From: Pelomyxa schiedti
Taxonomy: Eukaryota > Evosea > Pelobiontida > Pelomyxidae
Assembly (NCBI GenBank): GCA_020536535.1
Contig: JAHLWZ010000862.1
Coordinates: 1-64,000 of the forward strand
Length of the DNA: 64,000 nucleotides
Direction: 5' to 3'
Within the stretch, counting starts at the first letter, position 1; each line of letters starts with the position of its first letter. The notes under the pieces are model-generated. The model did no database searches and was not told the origin of the DNA. It saw only the letters and a program-made list of their open reading frames with translations. Positions 32,132-43,153 of the stretch are shown one piece after another. The position numbers and the translations under genes were made by a program.

Positions 32132-34378
32132 TCACCAGAATTTAGGCACCAAAATAGCAGGGTCAAACACTGGAGGCACTCTGACAGGCATGCCAACTTG
32201 TTGTTCAAAGTGGTCAAAGGACTGATACAGGTACCCAGCACTGCGAATTGTAAACTCAGCTGACCACTTCTGCTGCGTGATTCTGGTCACTTTGGCGGCC
32301 TCTTCTGAGCGGGGAAAGCGGTGCTGCAGGAGTGCCAGGGGGCTGACATAGACCTTGAGCAGGGTGTATCGTTTGATGTCAAACTCGATCAGGTCATTCA
32401 GCGAAGTAAAGGTACAGTGGGCCTCTTCTATAAGATAAAGAATGGTGGAGACGTGGAAGAACTGCACCATGAACGGAAACGGTAGAACCAACTCGCGGGT
32501 CGTATTGAGGGAAGGATGTTTCTTCAAGAACGATTGTACACCCGAGGGAGGGTCATGGTGCTCTGCAAGATATAAGTATTTGAGAACTTCTGATGAGGGT
32601 AATGTTTCAAAGTCTGTATGGCTTTCAATCCACTGAACTGTTTTTTTGTTAGGACAAAATCCATTGGGAGGAACTTTACATAAAACGGAAGAAGACAGAG
32701 ACATCCGTAACAATTTGCGTCTACCGGCGTGTTGCATATAAATAAAGAAGTCTGGAACTTTGAGGCATAGAATATCGAGAACCTCCAGGGCGCTGTTGGT
32801 TGTACGAAATCCTGTCGCATCAAGAATGGCTTTAAAATCATCCTCTGTCATGCCTCTAACAGACGGCACAAAAAAATGTTCCACAATGTGCTGCAAAGGA
32901 GTTTTAGTGGTTGTGAGGGACATTACAATGTGTATTAATTCATTCCCTCGTGTCCAAATAGCCCTTGTTTAGAGATCAGTGGCAAGAAAAACTAGGGTTG
33001 TTACTTTGGATTCTCAAGTATCATGTGAAGCTCTTTCATTTCATAGAGTGAAAAAAGTTGCCGCAATACGGGGGTTATGTCCTGTGATATCCAGTCTTTT
33101 TCTTTAAGTTGATTGAACGGTAGGATTCTTGCGTCGTCGGACACGGAACGGCACAATATTGTCAAGAAATCTGGGATCTTTTCTGGGTGTGCAACAAAGA
33201 AGGAGCGAGAAACTATGGGCGACTGAACAGCGAAAAGTGTTGCTGTTTGCTGGAGTTCACCACTAAACCGGGTAGGGTCTGGTGGGCATTGGTCCGGAAG
33301 AAGTTGGAGTAAAGCTTCAGATGACAGCGCCGCCGCCTTTGGCAGAATGGAACTGCCTGCTGTGCTAATTAATTTCTGACACTCGCTTACCACTTGACGC
33401 CAAATCTGGTTTTGTCATCAAAAGTAGTGGGGAAGATAAATCACCTCAAAGGCTGTATTTCTGGTTATCATCTCGGAGAGCAATAGCTCGACACTTTGGC
33501 GCGACACAACCTTCAATAGGAGACTTGCAGGGAGTCCGACTTCTGTAGGAATATGGGACATTGGCATTGAAAGGAGTAGTCGGAGAGGTTCTGGTGAAGA
33601 ACACATCGCAGCACCAGCTATGCCTTGCTCGATGCACTTGGAGGATATTTTGCCTCTAGAAATGAATGCTTTGAGCTGCTCGAGATAGCCCTATGAAGCT
33701 AGGTCACACATGGACCCACGTAAGCGAACTGTACTTGGGCTGCAGAGCTCTCAAAACATCGCGGGGATATTTCCACTGGATAGGAATCTAACAACCAATC
33801 TTGTAGATGTCGGTCACCCCTATCAGTTGCTTGGAAAAACAGCTCTGCAACCTCCGCATAAGATTGAGTTACAGTGTCACCATAAGCACAGCACTCATAC
33901 CATTTTTGATGAAAGGTTGTAGTGTGCATTTAGTGTCCTTTTCATGCACCTGGGCGTTTCCCACATTTTCTATCACCAAATTCAGGAATATCGACAGAGA
34001 AAAGCAAAGCGAAGCAAAACGGAAAACAAATAAGGGAAAAGTGAGAAAACCAGGAGAAGAAAAAAGGGTTTCCGTGCTCCCTACCTGAACATCGATGTTA
34101 TGTGACCACACGACAGAAGTGCCCTTGGCCAAAACCTTCGCCGCCAACCTCGCGTTTTTTAGGCTGCACAGACACAAGCAAGTGTAGGGTTGTTTCCCGT
34201 CGGTAGTCCAGCCCTCATGGTGATCTCTGAATAAATGGCGGTTGTTGCAGTTTATCCCGGTAGGAGGCCACGTCAACGCCTCCCCAACGATCTGGAGCTC
34301 CTCCAAGATCCGCTCCAGGCCCGTTTCTGTTTGACTTGAGTTGCCTGCCGTTTTTTTTTTTCCCGTTTGGTTTCTCAC
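32132..34378 (-). CDS. long unidentified helical (solenoid-like) protein
   Basis: What first looks like three separate frames joins in phase into one gene. From about 34340: LERILEELQIVGEALTWPP, NARLAAKVLAKGTSVVWSHN, an intron, VHEKDTKCTLQPFIKNGM, a 38-base intron (about 33877-33914), VAELFFQATDRGDRHLQDWL, a 29-base intron near 33690-33718, GYLEQLKAFISRG, SLLLKVVSRQSVELLLSEM, a 40-base intron, IWRQVVSECQKLIS, KIPDFLTILCRSVSDDARIL, a 41-base intron (about 32965-33005), AIWTRGNELIHIVMSL, then a long last exon (LEVLDILCLKVPDFFIYM, SPLALLQHRFPRSEEAAKV) to TGA 32132. Total is about 700 residues, rich in Leu and amphipathic helices. The upstream start is not found. No family is recognised. Confidence 0.62.
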
Positions 34379-34484
34379 TGTGTAGTGTTTTATTGGATTT
34401 TACGAGATTTTGACAAGGAAGCGAGATATGAGTCTTGGCACTGTGCGTTTCTCAACTAATCTTGTGCGTGTTGGTGTATCTCAT

Positions 34485-34924
34485 TTAGCTCTTGTTGGGT
34501 TGCTGAATGGTGTGGCTTTTACTCTTTGGAGGCTTGCTTCTTGTTGGGTCCTTTCTGGGCTTTTCTACAACAGGTTTGACCTTTGTCGTTTTCACGGCCG
34601 TGTCGACGGCAACGTCCTCCACAACGTCGATAGCATCGTGAACACCTGCAGGTGGTTTGGTCCAAGGGACGGGGGAAAAAAAAAACGCAACAACCTAAAA
34701 ATTGCACATACACGAAACGCACAAGTACAAAAAAGCAGTAAACGGAAATTCAAAAAGAAACAAGAAAAGAGAAAGAAAAAAAAATAGGGGTGACTAGTAC
34801 CAGAGGCCACGATGCCCTTTGGTGTTTCCGTTGCGGGGTGCGTGTGTGTCGGCTGCGCGTGCCTCACTCCTCCGACCTTGGCGGCGGGCGAGTGCCCAGG
34901 AACCGTCGTCTCTTCATCCGTCAT
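34485..34924 (-). CDS. small Lys/Pro-rich protein, 94 residues (unrecognised)
   Basis: Two exons, 34924-34801 and 34645-34485, join in phase (155-base intron, pyrimidine-rich) to 95 codons including the stop. The first exon reads MTDEETTVPGHSPAAK, then HPATETPKGIVASG. The second is HDAIDVVEDVAVDTAVKTTK, then PRKDPTRSKPPKSKSHTIQQ, a basic tail. There is no signal peptide or membrane segment. The basic, disordered tail suggests nucleic-acid or chromatin association, but this is composition only. It lies 100 bases upstream of the solenoid-like gene on the same strand, so it could also be that gene's 5' part if an unseen splice exists. Confidence 0.5.
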
Positions 34925-35141
34925 TCTTATCTTTTTTTTTTTTTTTTGTTCTTTTTTCGTGTTTTCTTCTTGTTTCGAAATTCGTCGGGCCAGTCTGGGC
35001 TGATGGGATCGTTCGATCCAGTGAGGGAGTGCATTCACCACGTTATGACTTGTGAAACTTGGCACGTGAATGAACTCCCCCACTCTGTTCCAAACATCAA
35101 GAGTGGATAAGAAGAAACTTCGGTTACCGTTTGGCAGTTTG

Positions 35142-35606
35142 ATGGGTGGTTCGCAGTCGCAGGAGGGTGCTGCACCCGTGCCCCCTCCGCCGCCCCCTCC
35201 CCCTCCAAACCAACTCCAAACCCCCGAGCCCCGTGCCCGCGACGTCCCCACGCCGCCCCCGCCGCCGCCTCCGCCTCCGCCTCCCCCGCCCCCTCTGTGC
35301 GGGGACCCCCCGTTCTGGTCGTACCCAGCGCCATACGCAGACCCCTACCCATGCACATACACCCCCGGGCCCCCGCCTCCGCCGGCTCCTCCTCCTCCTC
35401 CTCCTCCGCCGGCTCCTCCTCCTCCTCCTCCTCCTCCTCCTCCTCCTCCGCCGCCGCCGCCGCCGCCGCCGCCTATCCCTGGGCGGACATGGGGGGCGCG
35501 GGGCGGCCATGGGTACAAGTACCGCCTTGGGCTGCGCGACATACTCTGTTCTTGTGAAATAAGGGCTCATGTTCATGACCTGTGTGCAAATGTATGCATT
35601 GATTGA
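35142..35606 (+). CDS. polyproline protein with an N-myristoylation-type start
   Basis: ATG 35142 gives MGGSQSQEGAAP, which fits the N-myristoylation pattern (Gly2, small residue at 5 or 6). Proline runs are then separated by NQLQTPEPRARDVPT and by FWSYPAPYADPYPCTYTPG. After the long CCT/CCG tract two ends are possible. Staying in frame gives IPGRTWGARGGHGYKY, stopping at 35606. A shift into the neighbouring frame gives AYPWADMGGAGRPWVQV, stopping at 35557, which looks more natural. The repeat may hide an indel. The reverse strand of this stretch is open too (Arg/Gly-rich), a product of the repeat. It could be a membrane-tethered profilin or SH3 ligand (inference). Confidence 0.5.
   Translation: MGGSQSQEGAAPVPPPPPPPPPNQLQTPEPRARDVPTPPPPPPPPPPPPPPLCGDPPFWSYPAPYADPYPCTYTPGPPPPPAPPPPPPPPAPPPPPPPPPPPPPPPPPPPPIPGRTWGARGGHGYKYRLGLRDILCSCEIRAHVHDLCANVCID
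35373..35473. repeat. CCT/CCG trinucleotide tract
   Basis: About 100 bases of CCTCCT and CCGCCG triplets coding proline in the plus frame. All three plus frames stay open through it, so it is a likely spot for length change. Confidence 0.93.
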
Positions 35607-35636
35607 TTGATTGATTGATTGGTTGGTTGATTGGTT
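35598..35636. repeat. GATT tetranucleotide repeat
   Basis: About nine GATT/GGTT units lie between the polyproline ORF and the VIT-VWA gene, within the presumed 5' flank of the latter. Confidence 0.9.
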
Positions 35637-35718
35637 GCTGTTGGCTGGTGATGAGTCTGGTGTATGTTAGTAGGAATAGCTTCAAACACATGAAAAGGTC
35701 CAGTTTGTTCAGACTTAT

Positions 35719-38700
35719 ATGAACGATACAGAAACTCCACTGGAAGCCATGTGTGCATTCAAATCTTTTTTCCTCTGTTGCCAAAAATCAATACGATTTA
35801 GTTACGAGTTCCCTCTCTCTACCGATTCCACCATTACTGAATTTATAGCTGATGTCAATGGGAAGAAAATTGTTGGGAAGGTACTCCAAATCTCTGAAAA
35901 AGCTCTTGTCCCAAGCTAATTATGTGCAACAGCTACAAGAAAAGCAGAAAGCAATAAATAAATATGATGATGCCCTGGTAGAAATTCCTTTTTCTACTAC
36001 GTTCTTAAAGACACTAGGCATCAGGACACGAGGCCATGCTTGGGGAGGTTAATGGTGCTACAAAAAAGGTCTTCAAGATTTCTGTTGGTAAATTGTTCCC
36101 AGATTTCCTTTCCCTCCCACAACTTCTCAGGAAACCTTGGACCCAAGGAAACTGCAAAGAGTAGTTCCAAAGTATTTCTCTTACACCTCCCTTATTTAAT
36201 TAGTATCAATCACAATGGCCACTGAACTGCCAACTTCCAAAGAAGAGACTTTACTTGTGCTCCCAGCATCAATGTTTCCGGCTAGGAGTGTTGAGTTAGT
36301 GATCGATGCCACAATTACACTCAGCCAGGAGATAAAATCTGTATTGTGCCGCACCTTCTCTGGTGTTAAGGAAAGCATGTTCTTGGTTTACCCATTCTAA
36401 GTCTTTTTAGGTTTCCGATACTGATTCCCCATATGTGAAGCTTATGCACTTCCAAACTGTTACTGGTTTCTTATTTGAAATATGTTTACCAACTGACCAC
36501 AAGAGCAGGACTACAAGGAAGAGATTTCGAAGTTGTGATTACACCAACCCATCCTTATGTTCCCTCGGCTATCTTAGAGATCTCCCCAGATAAAAAAACT
36601 CGTGCTGTAATGTTGTCATTTTTCCCGGAATGGTCAAACATTGATCCTGACCTGTATGACCCTGCTGGAGAAATTATATTCCTTATCGATAGGTTTGCTG
36701 TCGTCATATTTAAGATTTAATGTTAGATTAGGTCTGGGTCAATGGGTGGTTCTCCAATAAGAAGAGTAGGAGAAACAATGGAGTTATTTTTACGCAGTCT
36801 GCCTCAGAACTGCAAATTCAACGGTTTAAGTTCCCAGTGAAGAAGAGGGATTAAACTTCTATTAGTGGTTGGTTTTGGATCTTATTACGAGAAGCTATTT
36901 CCTACGAGTCAGTTGTACTCCTCCAGCAGTCTAGAAATTGCTGTGCGTCATGTGCGATCTCTCACTGCTGACCTTGGAGGGACTGGTTGGGTCTCAAATT
37001 TTTAGAAAGCTATGCTAAGTAAGTCACCATGCAGATTTGTATAAACCATTGGAAAACATCCTTTCTGAGCAATGTGATGACAATTACCCAAGGCAAGTAT
37101 TCATTCTCACAGACGGTGCTGTTGACGAGAAAGGACCTACCATTACCATCGCTCAAAAGAAATGCAAAAGAGTCAGAGGTCTGCATGATTCAACCCTATC
37201 ATTTGCAAATTCGCCCTTTAGTATTTACATTTGGGATTGGATCATCAGTAGACCAAGATCTCGTATGTAGGCTTGCACAAGCAGGCAAAGGCAGTGCTGT
37301 TTTTATTGAATCCCCATCTGATATTAAAGCGAATGTACAAATCTTTCCTTAATTGTTAAAGAAATGACAATTTATTTCAGGTTATGAAGCAACTTCAGGT
37401 AAGGACCTTATTGCCAAGCCTACTGATATTCTAATCTGGTACAAGAAAGCCTTAGAGCCAATGATGAGAAAACTGAATGTTGTTTGGCCAAATGGCTTCA
37501 AGCCCCTACAGGCTCCTCAAAGTTTGAGGCCAATTTTTAGTAAGGAACGGTTGATTGTGTATGCACTGCTTGAGTCTCTTCCTCAAGAGACTGGTGATGG
37601 AAAAACAAAACTGCCTAATTCTGCTATGGAAGTTGTACTAGAAGGGATAGGGCCAGATGGGAATTATCTGCAATTCCCTGTGACGTGGACACCAAGTTCC
37701 TTTCCTGTACCGCTCTAAGTTTATAATTCCTTTGCACAGATCAAGAAACTGTTGGGACTCTTGTGCATTCTCTGGCCGCAAAGAAATTAATCCAGTAACT
37801 GATTCATCTTCGAAAACTCAATGATAACATCTATTCAGTGAGTTGGAGGAGTCACCGACTCCCGAATCACGCAGTAAAATCCTTGAGCTCTCTTTGAAAT
37901 GGAACGTTGCCAGTAGTATGACAGCCTTTGTTGCAGTTAGCGATCGGTACTTATTCGTCTATTTTCGTCCACTCAACATTCCAAGATCTGAACCAGTGGA
38001 GGGTACCATGCAGACCGTCTCGGTTCCTCATGGACCTCAAACAGACCCAGCAACAAGTGTAAGTTCTACCATATGCTATTTCTTTTTAATGCAGTATTTC
38101 CCCAGCAACTTCTCGCAACAATCACCCACGGGATGTCTCTGAGGTCTACGCCGTCGCCAGCCACAACTGCCTCGCCATCGTCCTCACCTACCCAAACCCA
38201 GATATTAGGTAGCCTTTCACGCAGGCTTACTTTGCAAACTTCAGACGACGAAGACGACTCTGACGAGCCCTGGAGCGACGGCGACTCTGCCCCGCCGGCG
38301 AGACCTGCGGCTCCGGCCTCCCTGCCGCCACCACCTCCGCCACCACCAGCCGCATCCTTATCTCGCCCTTCGACCAGACACGACCCCCATGGTGGTTCTT
38401 CAGCCCCACCGCCGCCGCCGCCCCCGCCACCCGGATGCAGGGGCTATGGTGGCTCTCCCCCGCCGCCGCCGCCGCCGCCGCCTCCACCACCACCTGGTCC
38501 TCCGCCTCCGCCCACGTCCCGGCGTCCGTCGAAGCCTGGCCAGGCTGATGGTGGCTCTGGCTCGCGCCCGCCACCGCCGCCACCTCCTTTACATCACCCC
38601 TCGGCTCCTCGTCACCCACCGCCACCACCAGGGGGTGCTGAGGGTGCCTCGGGCTCGCCTATGCCTCCGCCTCCCCCTCCGCCGCCGCCACCGCCGCCGC

Positions 38701-39131
38701 CTGGTTTATCATTCGCTCCTCCTCCACCGCCTCCGGCCGCTTCTTCGTACTCGCCGCCGCCGCCGCCACCGACTTCCGGGGGCCGTTCGCAACCGAGTGC
38801 ATCGGGAATAGATGGAATCATCTGCCTACAGGAAATCGACGGGAGCTGGCTCAAAGCCAGTGCGATTTCGATTCTGGGGGCCGGGCCCTGCTCTTCCCTA
38901 CCCAGCGAACTACAACAGGCACTGACTCCACAGGAAAGCGAGCTTATTGCGACCATCTGGTGCACGGCTCTCGTGGTTTCCTGGGTGACCAGGACTTACT
39001 CTAGTGACCAAGTCACGTGGCAGCTAATTGTACAAAAGGCCCGGAAGTTCATAGCCATCACAAAACAACGATTACACGCACCAGCACAATTCGACATCTA
39101 CCAAGCAGCACACAGTGCATTATTCACATAG
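35719..39131 (+). CDS. VIT and von Willebrand A domain protein (VWA5A-like) with a proline-rich hinge
   Basis: The VIT domain (35719-36400) includes RFSYEFPLSTDSTITEFIAD and NGKKIVGKV, with a following KYDDAL helix. The VWA domain follows ALVVDINPEE-type ILEISPDKKTRAVMLSFFPE, EIIFLIDRSGSMGG (metal-ion MIDAS DxSxS, split by an intron at about 36691-36738), RPLVFTFGIGSSVDQDLV and CRLAQAGKGSAVFI. The region after it has LEPMMRKLNVVWPNG and FSKERLIVYALLESLP, then KILELSLKWNVASSMTAFVA, all typical of the VWA5A/PARP4/inter-alpha-inhibitor set. A hinge of about 170 residues is almost only Pro, Ser and Gly (38,320-38,790). The C-terminal domain has GIICLQEIDGSWLKASAISI and WCTALVVSWVTR, ending at TAG 39131. 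The protein is probably cytosolic. The start is the first ATG; an earlier exon is possible. Confidence 0.87.
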
Positions 39132-39465
39132 CCTCTTTGCCAATGACAAACAACACAACCCTTTGTACTTCATGTGCAAACAAAGGAGAAAACGACTTTT
39201 CGTGTAACAACTTTCTTCGATGGAGGAAAGACTTCATTCCCATACAAGGAACCCGAGGAAATCGCCAGGTCCGCCTAAGGCAAACTACAAGCCGAAAAAG
39301 CCTGAACAATGGAAAAAGCAGACAGACTTTTCTAGTTGAATTTCTTGATCCCTCCCAGGAGAGAGTCTTCTTGAACTGTTTCTTCCAAAGCTTAAAAGCC
39401 CGAAAGAAACACAAAAAAAATAAACAAACAAACACCCACTCCTCAGAAGGGATTAATACACCACA
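39132..39465. other. 334-base spacer with unresolved short open frames
   Basis: Between two plus-strand genes. Two overlapping plus frames look partly protein-like (TFRVTTFFDGGKTSFPYKEP and KANYKPKKPEQWKKQTDF), but no start codon and splice pair joined them. Most likely it is the 3' UTR of the VWA gene and the promoter of the transporter gene. Confidence 0.35.
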
Positions 39466-41092
39466 ATGAGTATCTTCTCATCTACGTCGTTTTACAACTC
39501 GTCGTCCTCGTACGTCGTACCTCCGCCCGAATCTTCCGACGATGGAATCCCTACGTGGGTATATGCCGTCATTCCATTTATCTCGTTCTTTGGCGAGTTA
39601 GTAGGTAGACCACAACCCGACACAAGATAGAAAAGCCCCGTGTTGGAGTTTTATAAAATTTTAACACAAATTAGATAGCTCCATTGGAATGGGGTATGGT
39701 ACTACTCTGGTGCCAGTCCTGATGACTCCTGCTTTTCACCTTGAAAGAAAGACTATTGTCCAGTCTGTGCTAGTGTCAGAACTGTGTACTGGACTTCTGG
39801 CAACTATTTTCCACCTCCTGTTCAGAAACGTAAATTTCGGTGTGCTTGCTGGGTACTTGGTTATTGGTTTCCTAACACTCAACTTCAGGGTGCAACCCAA
39901 ATAAAATTCTGCCCAACAAGCTTGTAAAGTGCTTGAAGCTGGATAAAAACTACACCGACGAAGTTAAAAAGGAAATTGAGAAGGAGGGTCTTGGAGAAGA
40001 AGCAGTATTTACCCTTTTGCCCACTCTTCTTATTCTTATTTCTGAATCCTATTCAGCTAGAGGCACTTGTTGACGAATATATAGAAGATGACCAACACAA
40101 GTCCTCTCCTCCTGTGTCCCCAGTTTCTTCGCCGGAGATTGACCCCGCCTTATCTCCAGACATAACAGTGAGTGTCAACAAAGTCGAAGAATTTGATGTC
40201 GAAGGTCCCACTGAAGACCCTCTTGCATGGTATTGGAAAGCATACCTCACGATGAAAAGATTATGGACAAGAGATTCACAGGTCAGTTCACTGCCTCATC
40301 TGGAAAGGAAATTCCTCACTTACATGATCAGGTGGTTACACTTTTGGTTCTCTTTGGAGTGGTGGGAACTATAATAAGCACTATCATCAATGCCAAGTAT
40401 GGTTGGTCAAAGAAACAGAAGTACGCCATCAAGATGTACGTGGCAGTCATGGTCCTTTGCATGGGACTCTGCATTCTGGTTTTTACCACTTTCAAATTTC
40501 TTGTAAGTACCAGCCGTATTCGGGATATTCCAACTAATTAGGATTAGACAAAATATGCTTGGTGGAAAATAGCTATCCTGGGTCTCGTTACAGGGTTTAA
40601 TAAAGGTATCAGCGGAGGTGGCTACGGTCCAATAGCAGTATCAGGCCAAATGGTAGACAAGTGAGACTAGTGTATCTTTCTGCTGATACAAAAATAGATA
40701 TGCGGAAGACCCCAAAAAAATGCTATTGCTTCTACTTCAACCGCAGAAGCTATTATCAGTCTTTCTGGAATCATTTGCTCTCTTTCATCAAATGCAATCC
40801 AGGGAAAGAGTAAGTGTCTCTTTTTCACACTGAATCTGATTAGTCTCCAGATAGCAAGGAGCAGTACTCACTTGTACCATACCTGATAATCGGCTCGTGT
40901 ACTTCTACGCCCTTTGCCGCTTATTTCACACGCATAGTGAAAACAAAAGCCCTAAGATACATTGTTGGGATTGCAACTACTTTGCTTGGGGTATCTTGTT
41001 GTAGAGGGGAGAAATTTTTGACTTGCTCACAGGTTTACTCCATTATAGCCGCAGTACTATCGTACAAGGGCATATGGTCTGGTGCTGAGTAA
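39466..41092 (+). CDS. TauE/SafE-type membrane transporter
   Basis: Sulfite/sulfoacetate exporter-type family with two repeats of four membrane helices. ATG 39466 starts a Ser-rich tail, then WVYAVIPFISFFG. The first family signature is SSIGMGYGTTLVPVLMTPAF with VLVSELCTGLLATIFHLLF. A central loop is Pro/Glu/Asp-rich (VSSPEIDPALSPDIT), then LVLFGVVGTIISTIINAKYG and YVAVMVLCMGLCILVF. The second signature, GGGYGPIAVSGQM, is followed by TSTAEAIISLSGIICSL, PYLIIGSCTSTPFAAYFTR and SIIAAVLSYKGIWSGAE, ending at TAA 41090-41092. Bacteria use the family to move sulfite or sulfonates; eukaryotic members occur in plants, ciliates and amoebae with uncertain substrates. A link to ATP sulfurylase is only suggestive. 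Confidence 0.9.
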
Positions 41093-41386
41093 ACTCTCTT
41101 TCTGATTTCTATCAAACAGTAGCTACTATTATTACATCAAATAATCTTGTTTTCCTGTTCTGAATAAGCAAGCAGGAAGAACAGAAAAAAAATGAAATAT
41201 TATTTCGAATTCTGTTGTTCTTTATACTGGGTTTTCGTATTTCTTAGGTCACTTCTGCTCTGATTTCCAGAGGGTGCCAACTGTATAACTCCAATCGAGA
41301 AGGATAGTAGTGTTTTGATGCCTGCAAGAAAGTAAAGAGTGTAAGAGGGCAGAACGGCTCAAATTGGCAACCGTAGAAACCTGGAA

Positions 41387-41954
41387 TCACGGGTAGAAAT
41401 AAACAGTTATGGATACACCAGTGCCATCGAAAGCACTCTGCACAAGGGGCTTCACTTTTGACCACTCCAAACCATCCAAGCCACAACCAATTGCCGGCAT
41501 CGCGAGGTTTGTGACCCCTTTATCCATGCAGTGGGCTGCCAGCGATTGCAGGCCTCTCTGCAGGTCCTGGTATGTGGCCTTGCTCCAGTGTTTCTCCTTG
41601 TTGACTATATTGAACACCCACCGAGATGGCGGTCGAGCTATTGCCCCAACATCACCAACCTTCGGTTTTTTTTTTTTTTGTGAGTGATTTGCATATCAAA
41701 ATAGAAGTAGTAGAAAAGTGAGAAACAGGGTTATGTTTATGTATTAAAAAAAAAGGGAAAAAAACAAAAAAGGCTGAAAACAAAGCACACACAGACAGGT
41801 TCATGGACTGCAACTCAGGCCTCATGTTCCCAAACCTCTGCGTGAACTTCACTACTATTCCTTTGCCCATTGCCAGATCTCGCGAAATGCACTGCACCAT
41901 GGAGCACGACGCCGGCGCACTAAACAAGTCCCCGTGTACCTCCCTGATCGACAT
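41387..41954 (-). CDS. macrodomain protein, TARG1/OARD1-like ADP-ribosyl hydrolase
   Basis: Removes terminal ADP-ribose from glutamate or deacylates O-acyl-ADP-ribose. ATG 41954 gives MSIREVHGDLFSAPAS, MVQCISRDLAMGKGIVVKF and RFGNMRPEL. After an intron of about 160 bases comes VFNIVNKEKHWSKATYQDLQ and LAMPAIGCGLDGLEWSKVKP, ending TVYFYP at TGA 41387. GDLF, the MGxGI loop and the PxIGCGLD(G/R)LxW block with its catalytic Asp are the TARG1 hallmarks; the catalytic lysine of human TARG1 corresponds to the K in GKGIVVKF. Length (about 140) fits the family. It is convergent with the TauE/SafE gene. It could be a DNA-damage or nucleotide-sugar repair enzyme. Confidence 0.92.
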
Positions 41955-42045
41955 AGTCTCTTTGTTTCCAATCAAATGACCAGCTGATCTGTAATCAGCG
42001 GGGATGATGGGCTAATCATCCTATTGTCAGTTAATTCGCAACAAA

Positions 42046-42984
42046 TGAGCCGCGGCGGACCGCGGTGGCGCATGGGGTACACCAGCAAAGAGGTGGGGGA
42101 GATGATGGAGGCGGTGGGGCCCTACGCTAGGCCCATGTGTGGCAGGTGGCCCAGCGCCGAGGAAAAGGGGCGCCTGGCCCTGCTGGTAGTGGACATGCAG
42201 CGGGAGTACGGGCCAATGGCCGCCGCAGTGGCCGGCAACGTGGCAGCGCTCGTGGCCGCGTGCAGGGAAAAGGGCATACGGGTGCTCTACACACAGGTGG
42301 GGCGGGGCTTCCTTCACCTTTTCTCGTTCTGCGTGGCCGTTCGCACCGCTATTGTGGGACATACTTCCTCACTTTTTTTTTTTTTTTTCAGCATGGGCAT
42401 GAGGACTTGGAGGAGGACGGGGGGATGTTATATGAGTTTTGGGGTGAGTTGCCAATGAGGGGTTCAAAGGCATGGCAGTTCATACCAGAAGTGCAACCAC
42501 TGCCCAGTGAACATGTTGTACACAAGGTGTGTGCATAAAAAAATAAAACAAAACATAACAAGAAGAAAAAAAAAAAAAACAAGTGACTTTCTGAGTGTGA
42601 GCAGCTACTTTGCGATTATGCTGATTGATTTGTTGCTCCCTAGAAAACGTACAGTGGCTTTCTCAACACTGATTTGGAAGAGACACTTGTATCATATGGC
42701 ACAACGACTTTGATAATTGCTGGCGTGTTAACAAACTGCTGCTGTGAGACAACTGCAAGGGACGCCTTCAATCGCGGGTATCTTTCACATTACCAACAAC
42801 AAACACGAAAAATCTTTGAAACACAAATTCACACTCTCAAAGGTACCGAGTAGTGTTTGTTCCTGATGCAACTGCAACAAGTAGCAAAGATCTCCACCTG
42901 TCCACACTCAAAACACTGGCTTATGGGTTCACCTACATGGTTCCCACTGCTGAACTCCTAAGCGCTTTGCGATCCCGCTACTAA
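42046..42984 (+). CDS. isochorismatase-fold cysteine hydrolase
   Basis: Isochorismatase/nicotinamidase superfamily; the family's hydrolases cleave ether or amide bonds using an Asp-Lys-Cys triad. ATG 42046 starts a GC-rich first exon with RLALLVVDMQREYGP (catalytic Asp) and REKGIRVLYTQ. Then comes GHEDLEEDGGMLYEFWGELP, then KTYSGFLNTDLEETLVSYG (catalytic Lys) and LIIAGVLTNCCCETTARDA (catalytic Cys within GVxTNxC), and finally VVFVPDATATSSKDLH and LLSALRSRY before TAA 42982-42984. The second of three adjacent cysteines aligns with the nucleophile. The substrate cannot be told from sequence. Introns lie at about 42297-42391, 42527-42643 and 42780-42841. Confidence 0.92.
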
Positions 42985-43153
42985 ATCTACTCTGCCTCGT
43001 ATCTGAATTTCCCTTCATTTTTCAAATTGGTTTTTAGTTCTGCGACTACGTATTTTTTCCCAGGAAGTGCGGCGTTGGCGACCGGTTTATTAATCATGTC
43101 GCTGTCGGGGCTGCCGGTTGGTGGCGAAAAAATCGAGGCATCGGATCGGCATT

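Noticed and set aside
33699..33929. Separate small gene starting at ATG 33929
   Set aside because: A 38-base intron joins this frame in phase to the exon upstream, giving one longer gene.
35124..35576. Long minus-strand Arg/Gly-rich frame of about 150 codons
   Set aside because: It is the reverse complement of the CCT/CCG proline repeat; composition is explained by the repeat and no conserved segment is present.
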